Shown here in pieces: positions 32,726-45,809 of a stretch of 64,000 bases of DNA. Each line of letters starts with the position of its first letter. Position 1 is the stretch's first letter. Where the stretch lies: the NCBI GenBank assembly GCA_964034945.1, contig OZ035963.1:62035182-62099181 (forward strand), given 5' to 3'. The stretch is from Chrysopilus asiliformis. Taxonomy: Eukaryota > Arthropoda > Insecta > Diptera > Rhagionidae. The notes under the pieces are model-generated. The model did not search any database. It was not told where the DNA came from and was given only the letters and a program-made list of their open reading frames with translations. A program made the position numbers and the translations under genes.

Positions 32726-35682
32726 ACTGCTTTTTTTCCGTTTTTAACTAAAAAAAAGCATTGACTGTCAATAATTGGTATTTTCCAAAAAAAAATTAAA
32801 ATTCTAATATTTTCGCCAATTCCAAACATTTTACAAATAACAAAAAGCGTTTGACATTTACGCAAAGTAAATAAAAACGTGAAGCCCAAATATTTAAGGA
32901 ATGACTCGAAGCCAATTAAGGCATCAGAAAAATGTGTTTTCCGTTGTGGGCTTGGCCATAGCAGCTGTTAATTAAATCGAGGGGGGATGTGGCGAAACAG
33001 AAAGCCCATATTTAATCTAAAAATTAAACATTCTCCCCTATTTAAATGTCATTCGAATCAAACATAAACACTTAAAAGGTCATCGAACTAATCGCCAATG
33101 TGCTCTACTTAAAAAATGCCTCTATGACTTTGGGTACATTGACAAAAATCCCACCAAAAATATATTTTTATTTCGTTTGACTGTTATTCTCTATAAAAAA
33201 AATGTATTTTCTGACTAAACCGTCTGTAATCCCATCAGTGTCGCCTTTCGCCGCGGTTTATTAGTAGATAAAAAAATTTCGATCAAGCTGTGGCAACGTT
33301 GTCTATTTTATCAACAGTTTTCGCTGTATTCTTGCTGCCTGCTTTGAATTTGTTTTCAAAACGCAAGGAAAATAAGATTTTTTTCTTAGCAAAATTAGCA
33401 GGCGTTGTTCTTTTTCTGGGAGAGACCAATGAAGCAATCTTGAAAGTTAAGTTACTACGGCATGTCACTTCTCTACGTCACTGCTGTGATGGTATGCAAT
33501 TGTGGGCTACACTGTGAACTCCACTGGAGTTGGTATTTGCAGTGCTGACGCGATCCAAATGTGTGTCTGTAAGATTCTAAAATAAATCAATCAGCACAAC
33601 AACCGGTTGTACATTTTATTAAAGATAACCTCTTTGTCGCGACTCTTCCGAAGTTCCATAGTCGTTCCACTTAAGTATCTTCGGCATGCAAGTTACGCGG
33701 TCTGAAAATGGGTGGCTCATACGGTTTGACTCAGAAAAAGTGCTGCTTTAGAAAAATTTTACACCAAGAATTTAAAAAAAAAATAGTGTGCAAAAATTTG
33801 GTGTTCTTGGTCCAAAATTTTGATCGCTTGTCCCTGGTCCGTAAAAAAAGTCACCCTAATTTTGGATTTTTTGAACCCCCTCCCTGTTTTCACCTCGGCA
33901 AAACCACGATTCAATAATTTTCTATGCCGCAGGGCAAGAGTTTTCACTGAGCTTTGAAATTTGGAAGCATAAAAATTTGGAACGCAAGAATCGATTGCAA
34001 GTTTGACGAATTTGGAGCTTTTCGAATAACATTCGCCGGAGCTAAGTACACTGTTCTGTATGTGCTTTCAGATGAACCTTCTTCCTACCTCCTTCCACCT
34101 TCTAGACGCGTAATTTCTTTTACTGACAAGACCTAGTTTAAATTCTTCGGCAGAGTGAAATAGTCTGTATCAAGGATTGGTATCTAAAGCGAGATGCCGG
34201 TTCGAACCCGAATTTGAACCCAAAATTTTGAAACTAAACTCCAAACTTTTACTTTAAACCCGACTATTTCAGGTTTCAAAACATCGACTTCGCGTAATTC
34301 AACATTTTAATCTTTTCCAGTCTCATAACATTCGTCAGTAACTTCTGCCTAAATCACTTAGAACCAAAATTTTATCGAGAAAAATATTCTTTCTTTCAAT
34401 TCTAACCAGCTTGGTACTTTAGATTTACATACAAAGTCAAAACGTAATCAATTCCTCGATGATGATTTGATGGTTTCAAAGCTGGGCTGGTGCTTACGTC
34501 AGCCCAAATGTCGAGAAACCAGAATCGACTGCTTTGTAAGACGCGAAGTGAAGAATAAACAAAAAAACTAGACATTTTTTTATTTGTAGAAACAAAAAAA
34601 GGCACGAGTACAATTCTTTGCGTTCTCTGGCGGACCAAATGGCATTACTGTGTGTGCTATAAAAATCAAGTGATAAAATCAAATAAAACTGATATGGCGG
34701 ACTGGTTTTTCGAACCGCTCTTCTCACCTCATCTCGCCCACTTGAGCGTACGTAACATAGCTTCATGCTTACGTATGTCACTATATTGTTGCGGGATCGT
34801 TGAAACCCACTTATCTTCGACTTGTGGAGTCACCTCTTTCAGAAGAATCCCCCTCTCTTACCCGTTCCACCCGGCCGACACGGCGCGGCGTCCATCTGGC
34901 CACTGCCTTAGTCAACCGACCGTCTTACGTGCAAGTACAGCTAGCGCAATAAATGTCTTGAGTGCGCGGTGGGATAGAGATAGACAATCGTCGACGTATG
35001 GCGCGGCCCCACTGCTGGCAAAGAGTGAAAACAATCGCGCGCGATACGGTCGTTGAGTTCTTTTCAAGTCTCCAAGGTTATCCACACCGCGCTCGTCTTC
35101 CAAAAGAGTCGTGTTACGTGGATAGCGTCTTAAAGAAATCACTACGGCAAGAGTGAGAACGTCGACGGAGTAATGGCGGCCAGCCGAAAGGGGAGGTTGT
35201 TATTTACTTTTCAATGTGTTGTTTTTTTTTATGTTGTTTAAAATAAACGAACCAACGAAAACCGAATGATTAAAGAATACCACAAGACGCTTTTTAACAA
35301 ACGGTTTATTTTCTTTGCTGTTTCATGATTTTTGACTCATCAGCATAATTAATGCATGCTGTCAATTCTTCAAAAAAAATGTTTTGTTGTCAAACTTCAC
35401 CAATAATGATTGAGAGATTTTGATATTTTTCGCTTTAGCGTCAACAGAGGGAAAGGTCAAGGTTACCACGTGGTTTTTGTGATATCATCAAACCAATCGT
35501 CGTCTATAAGCATTATTCATCAATGCTATTAACACTTGTGACGGTTTTGTAGTTTAGTCCACGCGGGAATTTGCACTTATTTTCGAAAGTGGCCAAAATA
35601 TACGAAAAAGTCTTTTCCAGACAGTTTTCTGAAGCGAAAACTGCTGATTGCTTTCATCAAGTCTTCTTCTTTTGACGGAAAG

Positions 35683-36240
35683 ACATTTCAAATGTTGTCC
35701 ACTCCCAATCTTTTAAGATTTTTAGGATTTTAGGAGGCCCGAGCGTCATTCCAATGTTTCTGTCGGTGCGAGAGCTATAAAACCTTTCAAATGTTCGTAA
35801 ATCCCAATTCATAGTTCCAAGACCACATAATCCTATAAATTCTGTACCAGACTTTGGAGGTTTGAGAAGGTCTGGGCATGATTTTAAAGGTTTTGCTGGT
35901 GTAGAAGTTATAAAACCTAACAAATGTTTCAATATTACTCACGGTCCGCAATCTACTGATAACCATATGTTCAGTAGTCGGGAAAAAATACTACCAAACA
36001 TCAATTTCAAGAAACTAGGACTAATTTTCCAGACTTCTGCTTACAAATGCTGTAACTTTAATCACCATTCAAAATCTCTGGACAATCATAGGTGCAATAG
36101 TAGAAAAAAACGGCCACCAGATCTCAATTTGAGCAGACCGAGACTATATTTAACGATTTCTGTGGGCATAGGGTGTGCAAACCTTACAAATGTTCCGATC
36201 CAATCCATAGCTTCCAATTCAGAGAAAAACTAAGCAATCA
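35683..36240 (+). repeat. Family B tandem array 2 (plus orientation, ~4 units)
   Basis: Cores TATAAAACCTTTCAAATGTT, AAAACCTAACAAATGTTTC, GCTTACAAATGCTGTAAC and CAAACCTTACAAATGTTCC occur at about 35778, 35913, 36040 and 36178, spaced 122-143 bp. Each is followed by an AATCCCAATYCATAGTT-like block, then ATAGGTGCAATAGTAGAAAA and CTCAATTTGAG. The open frames here are repeat by-products. Confidence 0.72.
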
Positions 36241-37311
36241 ATTCAGACTTCTTAGCTTAGCAATCAGACGAGAAACAAGAGACAGAAAGAAAAATCAATA
36301 TAACAAATCTGAAAAAAGCCTACTTGTTTATCGTAAATTGGCAACATTTCAACATAATAAGGACTATGTACAAACGTGGACAGCAAAAATGTAAAATAAT
36401 CACTTTTCGTCTGGCATCGATCCAATCCGTGATGCAAAATGCATTTTTGCAGTCATACAAATCGCAATGGCTATGTACAGCTGCTACCGAGTATATTATG
36501 TAGTCTCAACCGAAAGAGGTAACTACTCGTATTTAGAATTCCTCTACATAAACTGAATAGTGACACTACATTGACTTTCGTAAGTTCAATACTTGAACAG
36601 AACGCCAGGATGGATAGCAACAAACACCAGAATTAGATGAATGTGAACTACCACACTGTCAAATCAATATAGAAGCTATCCGTTTCGGGAACTTGCAACT
36701 CCACCCTCCTCTGGATTTGGTTTGCAATCGACGCTCTTTCCCCGCATCAGCGTTGATCCGGTTTATGGCCCGAGCTTCACAATAACTCATTACCGTCGGT
36801 TGGTATCACATAAAAAGTGAAAGAAAAATAATTCGCGCACGAATTGCGAATAAAAATGGCATGTGCAGATCGCGTCACGGAGGTACACATAGATATCTGT
36901 ATTAGAGTTTCCCATCTACGTTGAAAATGACGCGTTCACAGGGACACAACAAATCCCATCGCTTCATGGAATTTGCGACGACCTGGTATGAGGGGCCGTA
37001 GTGGAGTCGCTTGGCTAGCAGCGAATTACGTGCCGCCCGTTCATTGTGTCATTTATATGCTTCTGTGTTTAGTATTTTGCGCTATGTAGCGTGCCACAAC
37101 TATGGCAATATAACACCGAGAGTAATACTTTCTGTTCGTTTTACATCACTGACTTATGGCTGGAGCAACCTACTCCCCTCGGATAATATTTTACTGATAT
37201 TGCACAGGGTGGACCATATGAACTTTTTTTGCAAATTAATTTTTAAAACCGTCGGGAACTTACGCACCACCCTATTTTTTGATTAATGGCGGTATACTGC
37301 AGAAATTCTGC

Positions 37312-37448
37312 ACTTAATTCCTGGATCAGACACGGCTATTTTCGCTACGCTGCACGAAGAAAAACTGTAATTTTTTGCAGCCGCTGCAGTGTTTCTGATA
37401 GTTTTTCTCCGTGCAGCGCAGCAAAAGTAGCCATATCCAGGCATAAGT
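37312..37448. mobile_element. Fold-back element, 137 bp
   Basis: Inverted arms sharing CCTGGAT, GGCTAYTTTYGCT, CGCTGCACG and AGAAAAACT, about 55 bp each, around a CAGCCGCTGCAG centre. Ends near ACTTA..TAAGT. MITE-like and non-coding. Confidence 0.75.
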
Positions 37449-37496
37449 TCCATTAAAATGACTGTTCAAGAGAATTAGTGCTTCAAAAACCTAAAA

Positions 37497-37700
37497 GACT
37501 CTTTCTTTTTCTTCTTCGGCGCTACAACCGCTTCCCGATCTTATTCTGACACAATGTCTCTTGTCGGAAGTCCCAGTCACGTTCCGATGTCTTCCAGTTT
37601 TGCAATTCAATTTTTTCAATTCTTTCGCGTTCTGGATAACTTCGTCTTGCCATCTAAGATGGTGTCACTCTGGTGGAATCGTTGTTAATCCTTCGCCTGT
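37497..37700 (-). pseudogene. 3' tail of a non-LTR retrotransposon (RT C-terminus), frameshifted
   Basis: On the minus strand one frame reads RWQDEVIQNAKELKKLNC and a second, overlapping frame continues NWKTSERDWDFRQETLCQNK, ending in a stop followed by an Arg/Lys-rich CGAAGAAGAAAAAG tail. This order (RW-x-D-x-V, then NWK, then DR-x-WR-like) is the usual C-terminal end of many insect non-LTR reverse transcriptases. One frameshift separates the halves and the polymerase core is absent, as expected for a 5'-truncated dead copy. Confidence 0.55.
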
Positions 37701-37804
37701 ACCTTCATAAAATCTACGATCAATAAGTACAGACAAAGGGTTAATAATCTTAGCAAAATGTTTTGCCTTCAATGATAGCAAAAGATGTCTGGTGCTCACA
37801 AATT

Positions 37805-38110
37805 TTTATTCAACCAAAATCTTACAATTGTAGTTAAATCTAACTCCACCGTTTGAAATCCATCTAAAACTGGTCATAAAACCTTAATTTGAGAAGATAG
37901 AGATTCGATTCCGATGTCTTTGCTGATGTAGCGGTTTAGAACCTTACAAATGTTATAGTTTTTTGTTACAGTTTTTAATCCAAACTTTAGATTTATACAA
38001 CAGGGAAGAACAAGTAGTTCCCCTCCATTATTATTGGAGATTCGAAGGCGGGGCATAACTAGACACAACTAGGTGCTGTAAAACCCTACAAAGCCAGGAG
38101 GAAGGGTGTT
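37805..38110 (+). repeat. Family B tandem array 3 (plus orientation, ~3 units)
   Basis: Cores AAAATCTTACAATTGTAG, AGAACCTTACAAATGTTATA and AAAACCCTACAAAGCC lie at about 37817, 37940 and 38080. An ACCTTAATTTGAGAAGATAG block matches the unit's CTCAATTTTGAG segment. Confidence 0.6.
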
Positions 38111-39654
38111 TGAAGTTTTAGTGGCACTAAAGATCAGTCTTCTAAAAAAAAAGTCTTCAAACTTTCAGTTTCCTGAAAAAAATGTCCAAAAATTGTCAGT
38201 AATCGAATGCAGATTTTTCGGTAATCGAATTTTGAGTTACGCTACTGTTTTTTACTTCAAAGTTGCCTTCCGCAATTGCTCATATGTAGCAACGTGAACC
38301 GCGATAAATACTCATTGACCGATAAAATTGATACAATTTTGCTATCAGCAGCGAATATCACGTCAAAATTTATCAAACCATTTGACATTGGAGTCACTCG
38401 GTGGAATAGGAAGCGGAAAACTACATGATTCAGAACAATCGACGAGATATGAGTATGAATTCAACGGAAATCGCATGAAATTGGACACTTTTTGAAACAC
38501 GGGGTCTTAACGGTCGTGCATTTCCCCGGAGGAAACTTTTTTTTAACCTCTGCTACGTACAAAAGATGGTGAAGAAAGAGGTCTTCGAAACTGTCGTGGA
38601 TCAGATCAGCACACCTGAATTTTTAAATATGTAAAAGAGGTAACTGGTTTTTTACGGCGAAGATGCCGTGACGTAGCAAGACCTACTTGAAAAATGTTGG
38701 CCTGAGATGAACTAGCAAGAAGTATGGACAAAAGAGGTTCCAATGTAGTATAGAGCTTTCCGCTGTCTTAACATAACCATTCCGTAGTTCCACCCCTCAG
38801 ATTCCGCTGTTCTCCGAACGGATCCACGGTTCCAGTCACGGATCTACAAGACAAAAGACAAGAACCGAAGGAATGAAGAAAAAAAAACATTTCTTTACCG
38901 TTAGCTTGCCCCTTGAAGAAGTATTTATGTAGGATTCGATATGTTTTTATGATTTTTCGCATGTATAGCAACCACTCATGTGAATGTACACAAAAGTCCA
39001 CAAATCTACAATATGAATGTTTATTCGATTGTACAGTGAGTGAGTGAATGGCGTATGTGTTATTATGTGGAGTGGAGTTGACGTGTATTTGGCCGCGCGC
39101 TTCTTCTCGACACCATCATAGCACACGTCATCTGTCCTTGAACTTCATCCGAAGTTCAGTATAGATGGTTGGGCAGAGGAATGCTGCTGATAATATTTGT
39201 GGAAAGATGAAGAACTAGAAGGGGTTGACGTGATGTTGGAAACATGTTTCAAGAAGAAAAAATAAACAAAAGTATAAGACTTGTTTTTCTTTTTTGATTT
39301 GACATCGACCATCCGACCGACGCGTCCATATACCAAAACGGTGACGATGTACACGCCTTATGACGACTATGGCAACTACCATAAATTGGAATATATTCCG
39401 CCATTTTGGTTGGAGCTCTGGTAATTCCTATCGATTGCAATTTTACATCTGGATTTCTGTCAGAAAACATGTTTTTTGATTTTAAAAACATACCAAAAAT
39501 CGGCGGACGGAAATTTCATCCAAAAATTGGTGAAATTTGCCTTGTGGGGAGAGGGGGGATCTAAAAAGATAAAAATTGACGTTTTTTATGAAGAATCCAC
39601 AATCAGAAGAACCTAAATTACAAGGCAGACTGTGAAATTTTCTCGAATCTGGAT

Positions 39655-39900
39655 AGTCTTCAGTGGTAAATCAACTCAATTCGTGCATTGACTTCCTCAA
39701 AATGAGGTTTCAACAATTTTCTTCCCCATTTTCGCACCTACAGTTACACAATTGCGAATCATGAATGGGATGTTCAACATTTGCTTTGTTTGAAAACCCT
39801 ATAACAGCAAAACACTCATGATTGAGTATTGGCTTTCGCAATCAGGATTTCTTCTGCATCTGAAATTCTACATGAATTAAAACCCTACAAAGTCAAAAGC
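39655..39900 (-). repeat. Family B units, inverted
   Basis: Read on the minus strand, 39790-39670 gives AAATGTTGAACATCCCATTC, CTGTAGGTGCGAAAATGGGG and AACCTCATTTTGAGGAAGTC in family B order. At 39875 a plus-orientation AAAACCCTACAAAGTC core follows, so two partial units meet head to head. Confidence 0.55.
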
Positions 39901-42339
39901 TTTAAAGTCGAGCCTTCACTTCTGGAATTCCGAAGTTTTTTTTTATCTCTTGTTCAGAACTTTATCCATCCATCCAATCCAAAAAATAAGGGCAATAAGA
40001 TACAAATGTGAATCACTGCGAATTCCTTGAACTCCTTACCAAAATTTGGCACGCGTTGCAAAGGTTATCGACCACTGCTGATGATTGAACGTGTCACAAG
40101 TCATTTGTGAATGTGTCAAATAGAGCACGACATGGACCGGAACATCAGCGTAGCCACCCACAGTTTGGTTGCACTCTGAAAGGAAGGGGTCAGAGGGGGC
40201 GGGCATCGATACGCTTTCTGTGCCAAAGGGGGAAAGAGCAACCGTCGAGGTGAGTCAAAAGCACACAAATATACGACTTAAATTACTACATCCGATCTGA
40301 TTGCGTTGTCTGCCCGTTTTCTTGAATCGTCACCAGAAAAAGCATCCGTCGAACGGCACCAGTACGCACACTCCGAACTTCTACAGTGTTCAGAGTGGGT
40401 GGAATACACCCGATTTTATATACAAGTTCACTACTACCACTGCGCGGAGAACCGAACCAGTTTTCGTATCGATCCGCACCGGGATTTTTCGGGAAGAAAT
40501 AAATGGAAGAAAACCAGCTGCGGATCGAGGATACATAAGCGAAGCGTATAGAAATCCATGAAGTGTCTTCGTGTGCGTGCGGATTGTGCAAAAAACATGC
40601 GCAAAAAGCGAACTACTGGATCTGCTCGCAGGTAAAAATTAATTGCACACGTAAATCATGTAAATTCCACAATAATTTCTCGGTGGATGATGGGTCTAGG
40701 ATAGCCAAAGTGTTTGTTCTTGAGAACTTAAAAATACCAGTCGCAGCGAAAGTTGCTAATTTTTCTGAGCGAAATCTCATCGACGCTACTTAGCGGGAAA
40801 AGGGGAATCCATTGGGAAAAATCGGTCTTCACAAGTCGGAAGCATCAAGGAAAACGTGCAGAAATGTGTAAACTTCGAATAGAAGAATCATCTGCAGAGC
40901 CGTGGAAAAAAACGTTAAATTGGGTGTTCCGTGATGAGTGCTTGAATTGGATTCCTGACGTCACTTTTTGGTACATAAATAAATCCGTCTCACTTCCGAG
41001 ATCCCTCCGAAACACCTTCAAGTAGGGTGAAGAAGAATTTCTCGAAAAGATCTAGAACAGAATCACACGGCGCATAGCTTGGATGTACATAAAAACCATT
41101 AATTTGGTGCCGTTGTATGTTTTTCGGAACGACCGACCATTTATCATTTGTGGCAGAAAGAGAAAGGACGCACCTTTCATTCAAAAAACATTCCCCCTTT
41201 GGCGACGGTTTCCTTTATGTACAATAGCAGCAGCCTTTTGTTTATGATTATTGCCACTAGATGATTTATGTATAAATAGAGTAGCATAGGTAGATACGAA
41301 TCACATGTGTTCGTCGAGTAATATTTCTATATGTGGCACACATGCGGGAATTTCGATATTCGATCGGGCAAAGGCAGGGAAACGGTTCTGATATCCTCTA
41401 GCATTTCTGTTGGTTTGAAAACACACGGGAAAGACACAGCAACATAAAACAGCATAAAAGGGTACAGTTATGCGAGAAAGTGGGTTAAATCATTGTTATT
41501 GATCTTGAAGTACATTTCATGGGAAATCCCACCATTAGGTGAGTCCACAAATGGAGAACAGGCCACATACAGAAGTCCCACGCTATGAGATTTTCCAGTT
41601 AGGATGGTTTTCGAGGTGTCCTGAATTTTAAAACTCGAATATTGTGCGCGTTTCTTTTAATTTTTTTTGTTGTGTTTTAAGCAAAGTTTGGAAAAAAGAG
41701 TATTTGAAATTAAATCTTACTAGCCAATTTTAAAACTATGGAAAACTATAAAATTTTCCAAAGTTTCATCCAACTTCCGCTTTTTTGTCAGGGTGAATGG
41801 CTGGCACAGTCTCTGATTTAGGTATGTTGTCCCTGCGTCCCGAAAACTAAACTTTTGTGTCGAAATTCTGCAACCTATACTCAGAGACAAAATTGGTCAT
41901 ATCAATTGTCAAATTAACAAAATTTTTATCCTATATAAGCCACCAAATAATGTTGTTAAATTAACAAAATGGAGAATCGTTCCTCAGAAAATGAAAAAAT
42001 GGTCATATGGGTCAAATCATTGTTAATTTAATCAAATTTTTGTTGAAATCATCAAAAACCCCAGGTGAGATTTTTTCCCGTAAAAATTTGCAGAAGAGAA
42101 TAATCACGTTATCCTTACAGGACCTTCCGTTACCCTTGCAGATTTCTTAATCCCAGAAGCTTACTAAGAAATATATTCTTAAACCACGGTATCACCTTGC
42201 AGACTATAGGAAAATTCTTGATTTTTTTTCTTTTAAAAATTTGGCAAAATTTCTTACCTGCCAGTTTTTTACTTCAACAGCAAAATTCAAATATTTCTCG
42301 GTCATGTGAACTTTTGACAAATATTCTCCTTTGTCTCGA

Positions 42340-43075
42340 AAACCCGGTTTCCATGCAAAATTCGCATGCATGAAATTCGACTCCTATAGGAATTGTGCAT
42401 GGCAACCGAGCATAGTTTATGCTGCTAACTTTCTGGATTGGGAATGGGAATGCACACAACCACCATGAATTAAGTATGACCCGAGAAAACACACTCAGAA
42501 AGCAAATATGCTACAGAATACAAAAAATACATCCATACATGGTCATGGAATTGTTCTCACGTTGTGCATTTTCTTGGTGCAGCCGCATGAATGCCGTTTC
42601 AAAACGCACAGCTGCGAAGCGCAACCAATCCAAGCGAGAAAATTATCACAATTTCGAAGAGCGTGTGTGAGTTTATGATCCAACATAAAATATATGTAAT
42701 CGATATGTCGTGTAAATTTCTGCACACACTTGCACGTGTGACGTCGCCGTACGACCGTGCCTTTGGAAAAATTTGATACGTACCTAAAAAATGCAGTTAC
42801 ATTGCATGCCTTATCTTCTGTCTGGTAGCGTATGAATGCATGCATGATTCAAAGACGAGTTTTTTTTTAAATATAGAAATATTAAAATGTCTGCTACATG
42901 CTACATGCACGGGAAAAGCAACTGTTTATGATGTTTCTTACACAATGAAAACAATATTCACGATTGCGATGCACGCTACGTTGCATTAATTTTGTAGCTT
43001 CGGTTAATTGCATCGATCGCATTTGATTTCTCAGACGTGCAATACAAATGCATATTTCAAGCATGAAATGAATAT
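42340..43075. repeat. GCATG/ATGCAT-rich segment
   Basis: Many GCATG, ATGCAT, GTGCA and TGCAC words in both orientations over about 730 bp (for example CGCATGCATGAAATTCG, ATGAATGCATGCATG, CTACATGCTACATGCACG). Clear termini were not found. It may be an old composite repeat. Confidence 0.35.
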
Positions 43076-43223
43076 AATTATGACGTCACTTTTTTTTATA
43101 ATCGTGTAATGTTGTCTGGCATACTAAAAAGCTCTGAAAATTACTTTACAACGTTTTATATCAAAAAATAAAAATTATTTTCGCTGGCTAAGCCGCAACT
43201 GACGAAGGTCTAAAGTTCCTAAA

Positions 43224-43367
43224 GCCCAATTCAGACTAACGATTGCGATTAGGATTGAGCTTCCTCGACCAATGAAAACAAAGCTTTTATGTCCCTATTG
43301 TTAAAAGCTCTGATCTCATTGGTCGAGAAGCTTCCATTGTAGTCGCAATCGTTAATCTGAATTGAGC
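43224..43367. mobile_element. 144-bp fold-back MITE, copy 2 of 2
   Basis: Same length and order as 28441-28584: GCCCAATTCAGACTAACG, GATTGCGATTAGGATTGAGC, then the inverse arm ending ATCTGAATTGAGC. Flanks TAAA (43220-43223) and TTAA (43368-43371), again pointing to a TTAA duplication. Confidence 0.87.
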
Positions 43368-43477
43368 TTAATTCAGGGAAAGATTCTTAGCTGGTTTACC
43401 GGCGTAAATTCGCCTGGATTTTACTGCTCGAAACGACATCGCATTCTAAAAGCTCTCTGCTGTTGATAACTCACAAT

Positions 43478-43540
43478 TCCTTACAAATGTCCCTTAATGA
43501 CTTCTAATCTACGTAATAAAATAGGTAGCAAGAAGAAAAA
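43478..43540 (+). repeat. Solo unit of family B
   Basis: ATTCCTTACAAATGTCCC, then ACTTCTAATCTAC and AAAATAGGTAGCAAGAAGAA follow family B order. Confidence 0.5.
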
Positions 43541-44011
43541 AAGTTATGAAAGCTAATTTGTGACGCAACGGTATTGTAAATTTATCAAAAATCTATTTGT
43601 CCTTATTATAACTAAAAAACAAGTTCTATTCATAAGGTATCCAAACATAATAGTCGATTTGTGATCTAACTTTCAACCCCTTCCATTCAATCATCCGTAA
43701 TTTAGTTTTTTTTTTTTTGTTATTTTATGCCACAACAATACGCATTTTAAAAGTATTTTTTTGTACACCGTAATTAGACAAAACCACCTGCTTTTCAAAC
43801 TAAAAAAAGCATTTCCAAAATATCCATGTCGATTGAGTTACAAAATATCCTGGCCGGTATACTTAAGTACGCACCCCTTTCAAGTGGATTCGTCGAAATG
43901 TGAGCACCACCAACGCTAAAGGGTAGAAAAAAACTTCGTTAAAGGCTGACAAATCGATTGTTGTTGCATGGCGATTCAATTTTGTAAAGTGCTAAAGCAA
44001 ACGGCGGACTA

Positions 44012-44722
44012 CACTGATAGAAAATTGGCATAATTTTCGAATTCGCGCCATCAACCAAATAAGTTGACGATTAACTTACTGGTTGCCTGTCAACTTAATT
44101 TGTTAAACGTCAACTTATTTGCTTGATCGGTAAATTCTTTTCGTTTTTTTAATTTCCGCTTGAGACTGCGCAGTTCTTTATAGAAAACTTTGCGCCGAAT
44201 TCTGTTTAAAAAAAACTTTACCTGAGGCGCATTCTTTTTCTTTGGTTTTCGTCCAAATAGAACTTCATTTTTAATAAAATTTTGTTTTTTCGTTCCATTC
44301 CAGTCATCCAACCTCCCCCTCTTCCCTTCCACTTGCCTATCTTATCCCGGATTGACAAAAAATATGGTCTTAACAGAGTTGACCGTAAACTTATTTGATA
44401 GTACGTCAATTTAGTTGGTTGAACGTCATCTGTTTTGGTTGGCCATATAACCAAATAAATCAGACTCCAAGCAACTAAGTTGGTTTATAACTTTTCATCA
44501 ACCGATGGTAGTAAACGTTTTATCAACCTTTAACGGTTGAAAGACAGTCACTCTATCAACTTTTTTTTATTATCTTTTGGCAATTTAAAGTCGTGTACAT
44601 AGCCGGCAAGCGTCAACGAATTGATAGTTGACAGTCAACTTTTTGGTTGACACTAGGAACTAAAAATTAGTTGAATCAACTAACAGTTCTTTTTGCGGGG
44701 AATCGTCCACTTTCTTTCAGTG
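44012..44722. mobile_element. TA-flanked MITE, 711 bp, full of TCAACT/AACTTATTTG motifs
   Basis: Inverted ends CACTGATAGAAAATTGG and (inverse of right) CACTGAAAGAAAGTGG, flanked by TA at 44010-44011 and 44723-44724, suggesting a Tc1/mariner-type mobiliser. The interior carries a dozen or more copies of GTTGAC, TCAACT and AACTTATTTG in both orientations, including near both ends. Short minus-strand frames inside show no domain. A related but shorter sequence begins near 41880 (ACTCAGAGACAAAATTGG). Confidence 0.7.
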
Positions 44723-45809
44723 TAACGTCCGGCGCATTTTAATAACAACGGCGGACAAAAGGCGATATTCTCGGGACCGGCATTAGAGGTGGTGGATATC
44801 GTGTGGCTTTCGATATTTTTTTTATATAGGATGGCTTCAATGGAGACAAAAATAACATGAAGCACTAGGCATGTTGAAACGCTATCCGATCATCGTCTGT
44901 TTTGGAAGTAATGTGCGTGTAGCATGCACGTCGAAAGCATATATTCTAATGGTGGTGTTTCCACGTTACCCAAATTTTGTGCGGCAATCCGTCTCCACTC
45001 CAAACTCAGTTTGGTTCAGTTCGATTCGATTTAATATTATCCTTCGCGTGACTCAATTTAATTTCAACATTTCGACACGAAGATAGATGGGGATCACGCA
45101 GAACCTCATATGCTGTTGAAGAAGAAAGGAAAAAAACTAAAAAAAAAACACAATCCATCCAAATTGGTCTCATCATATATAGAAAAAATCCCCCATTATT
45201 TATTAGGTAGCTTGGCTAATAGTTTTCGTTTGGATTCGTTTGGATCGGGTGTGACGCAATATTGTTCCAAATCGGAAGCATGCCTTGATAACATGAAGAG
45301 AATTGTTTATTTTTAAACGAAACAAAATGGAAACTACGGGAACAGAATTATGACCTATAAATAAAAACAAAATGCCAAATCTATCGCAACACAAGCTAAT
45401 AAACTGTTAGTAATGATTGCCTTAAATGCTATTTTATTTTCACAGAAAAAAAAACTGATATTTATTAACAAATTTTGAATCTGTTGGGGTTAATTACCTG
45501 TTACTTGTTTTGATAACGTCCTCTAAAGTAAACCCGAGTTGAGTCAGTCATTCGGCACGATAACCTCCAGCAATTAAATTTTTTTTTTGTTTGTAATTGT
45601 GTTAAGTTTAAACACAGCTGGAATTTTTGCTAGTGTAATTAAAACATATTTCTGTGGAAATGGTTTTTCTTATCGGTTTGGAGATATTCCAGGTAACGAA
45701 ACACCTTTTTCGATGGAAGTGGATGGTAATGAGATGATAACGTTTTCATTCCATTTAATGTTTTCACTAACAAAATACTAAATCAATCGTGTTTAAAATT
45801 CTGAAGCTT

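Noticed and set aside
34195..34215. GGTTCGAACCCG resembling a tRNA T-arm
   Set aside because: No matching A box, acceptor stem or cloverleaf upstream; surrounding sequence is a run of TTTGAACCC-like words.
41880..42070. Possible second copy of the TA-flanked element at 44012
   Set aside because: Only the left end (ACTCAGAGACAAAATTGG) and some TTAACAAAAT words match; no right terminus or TA flank could be fixed.
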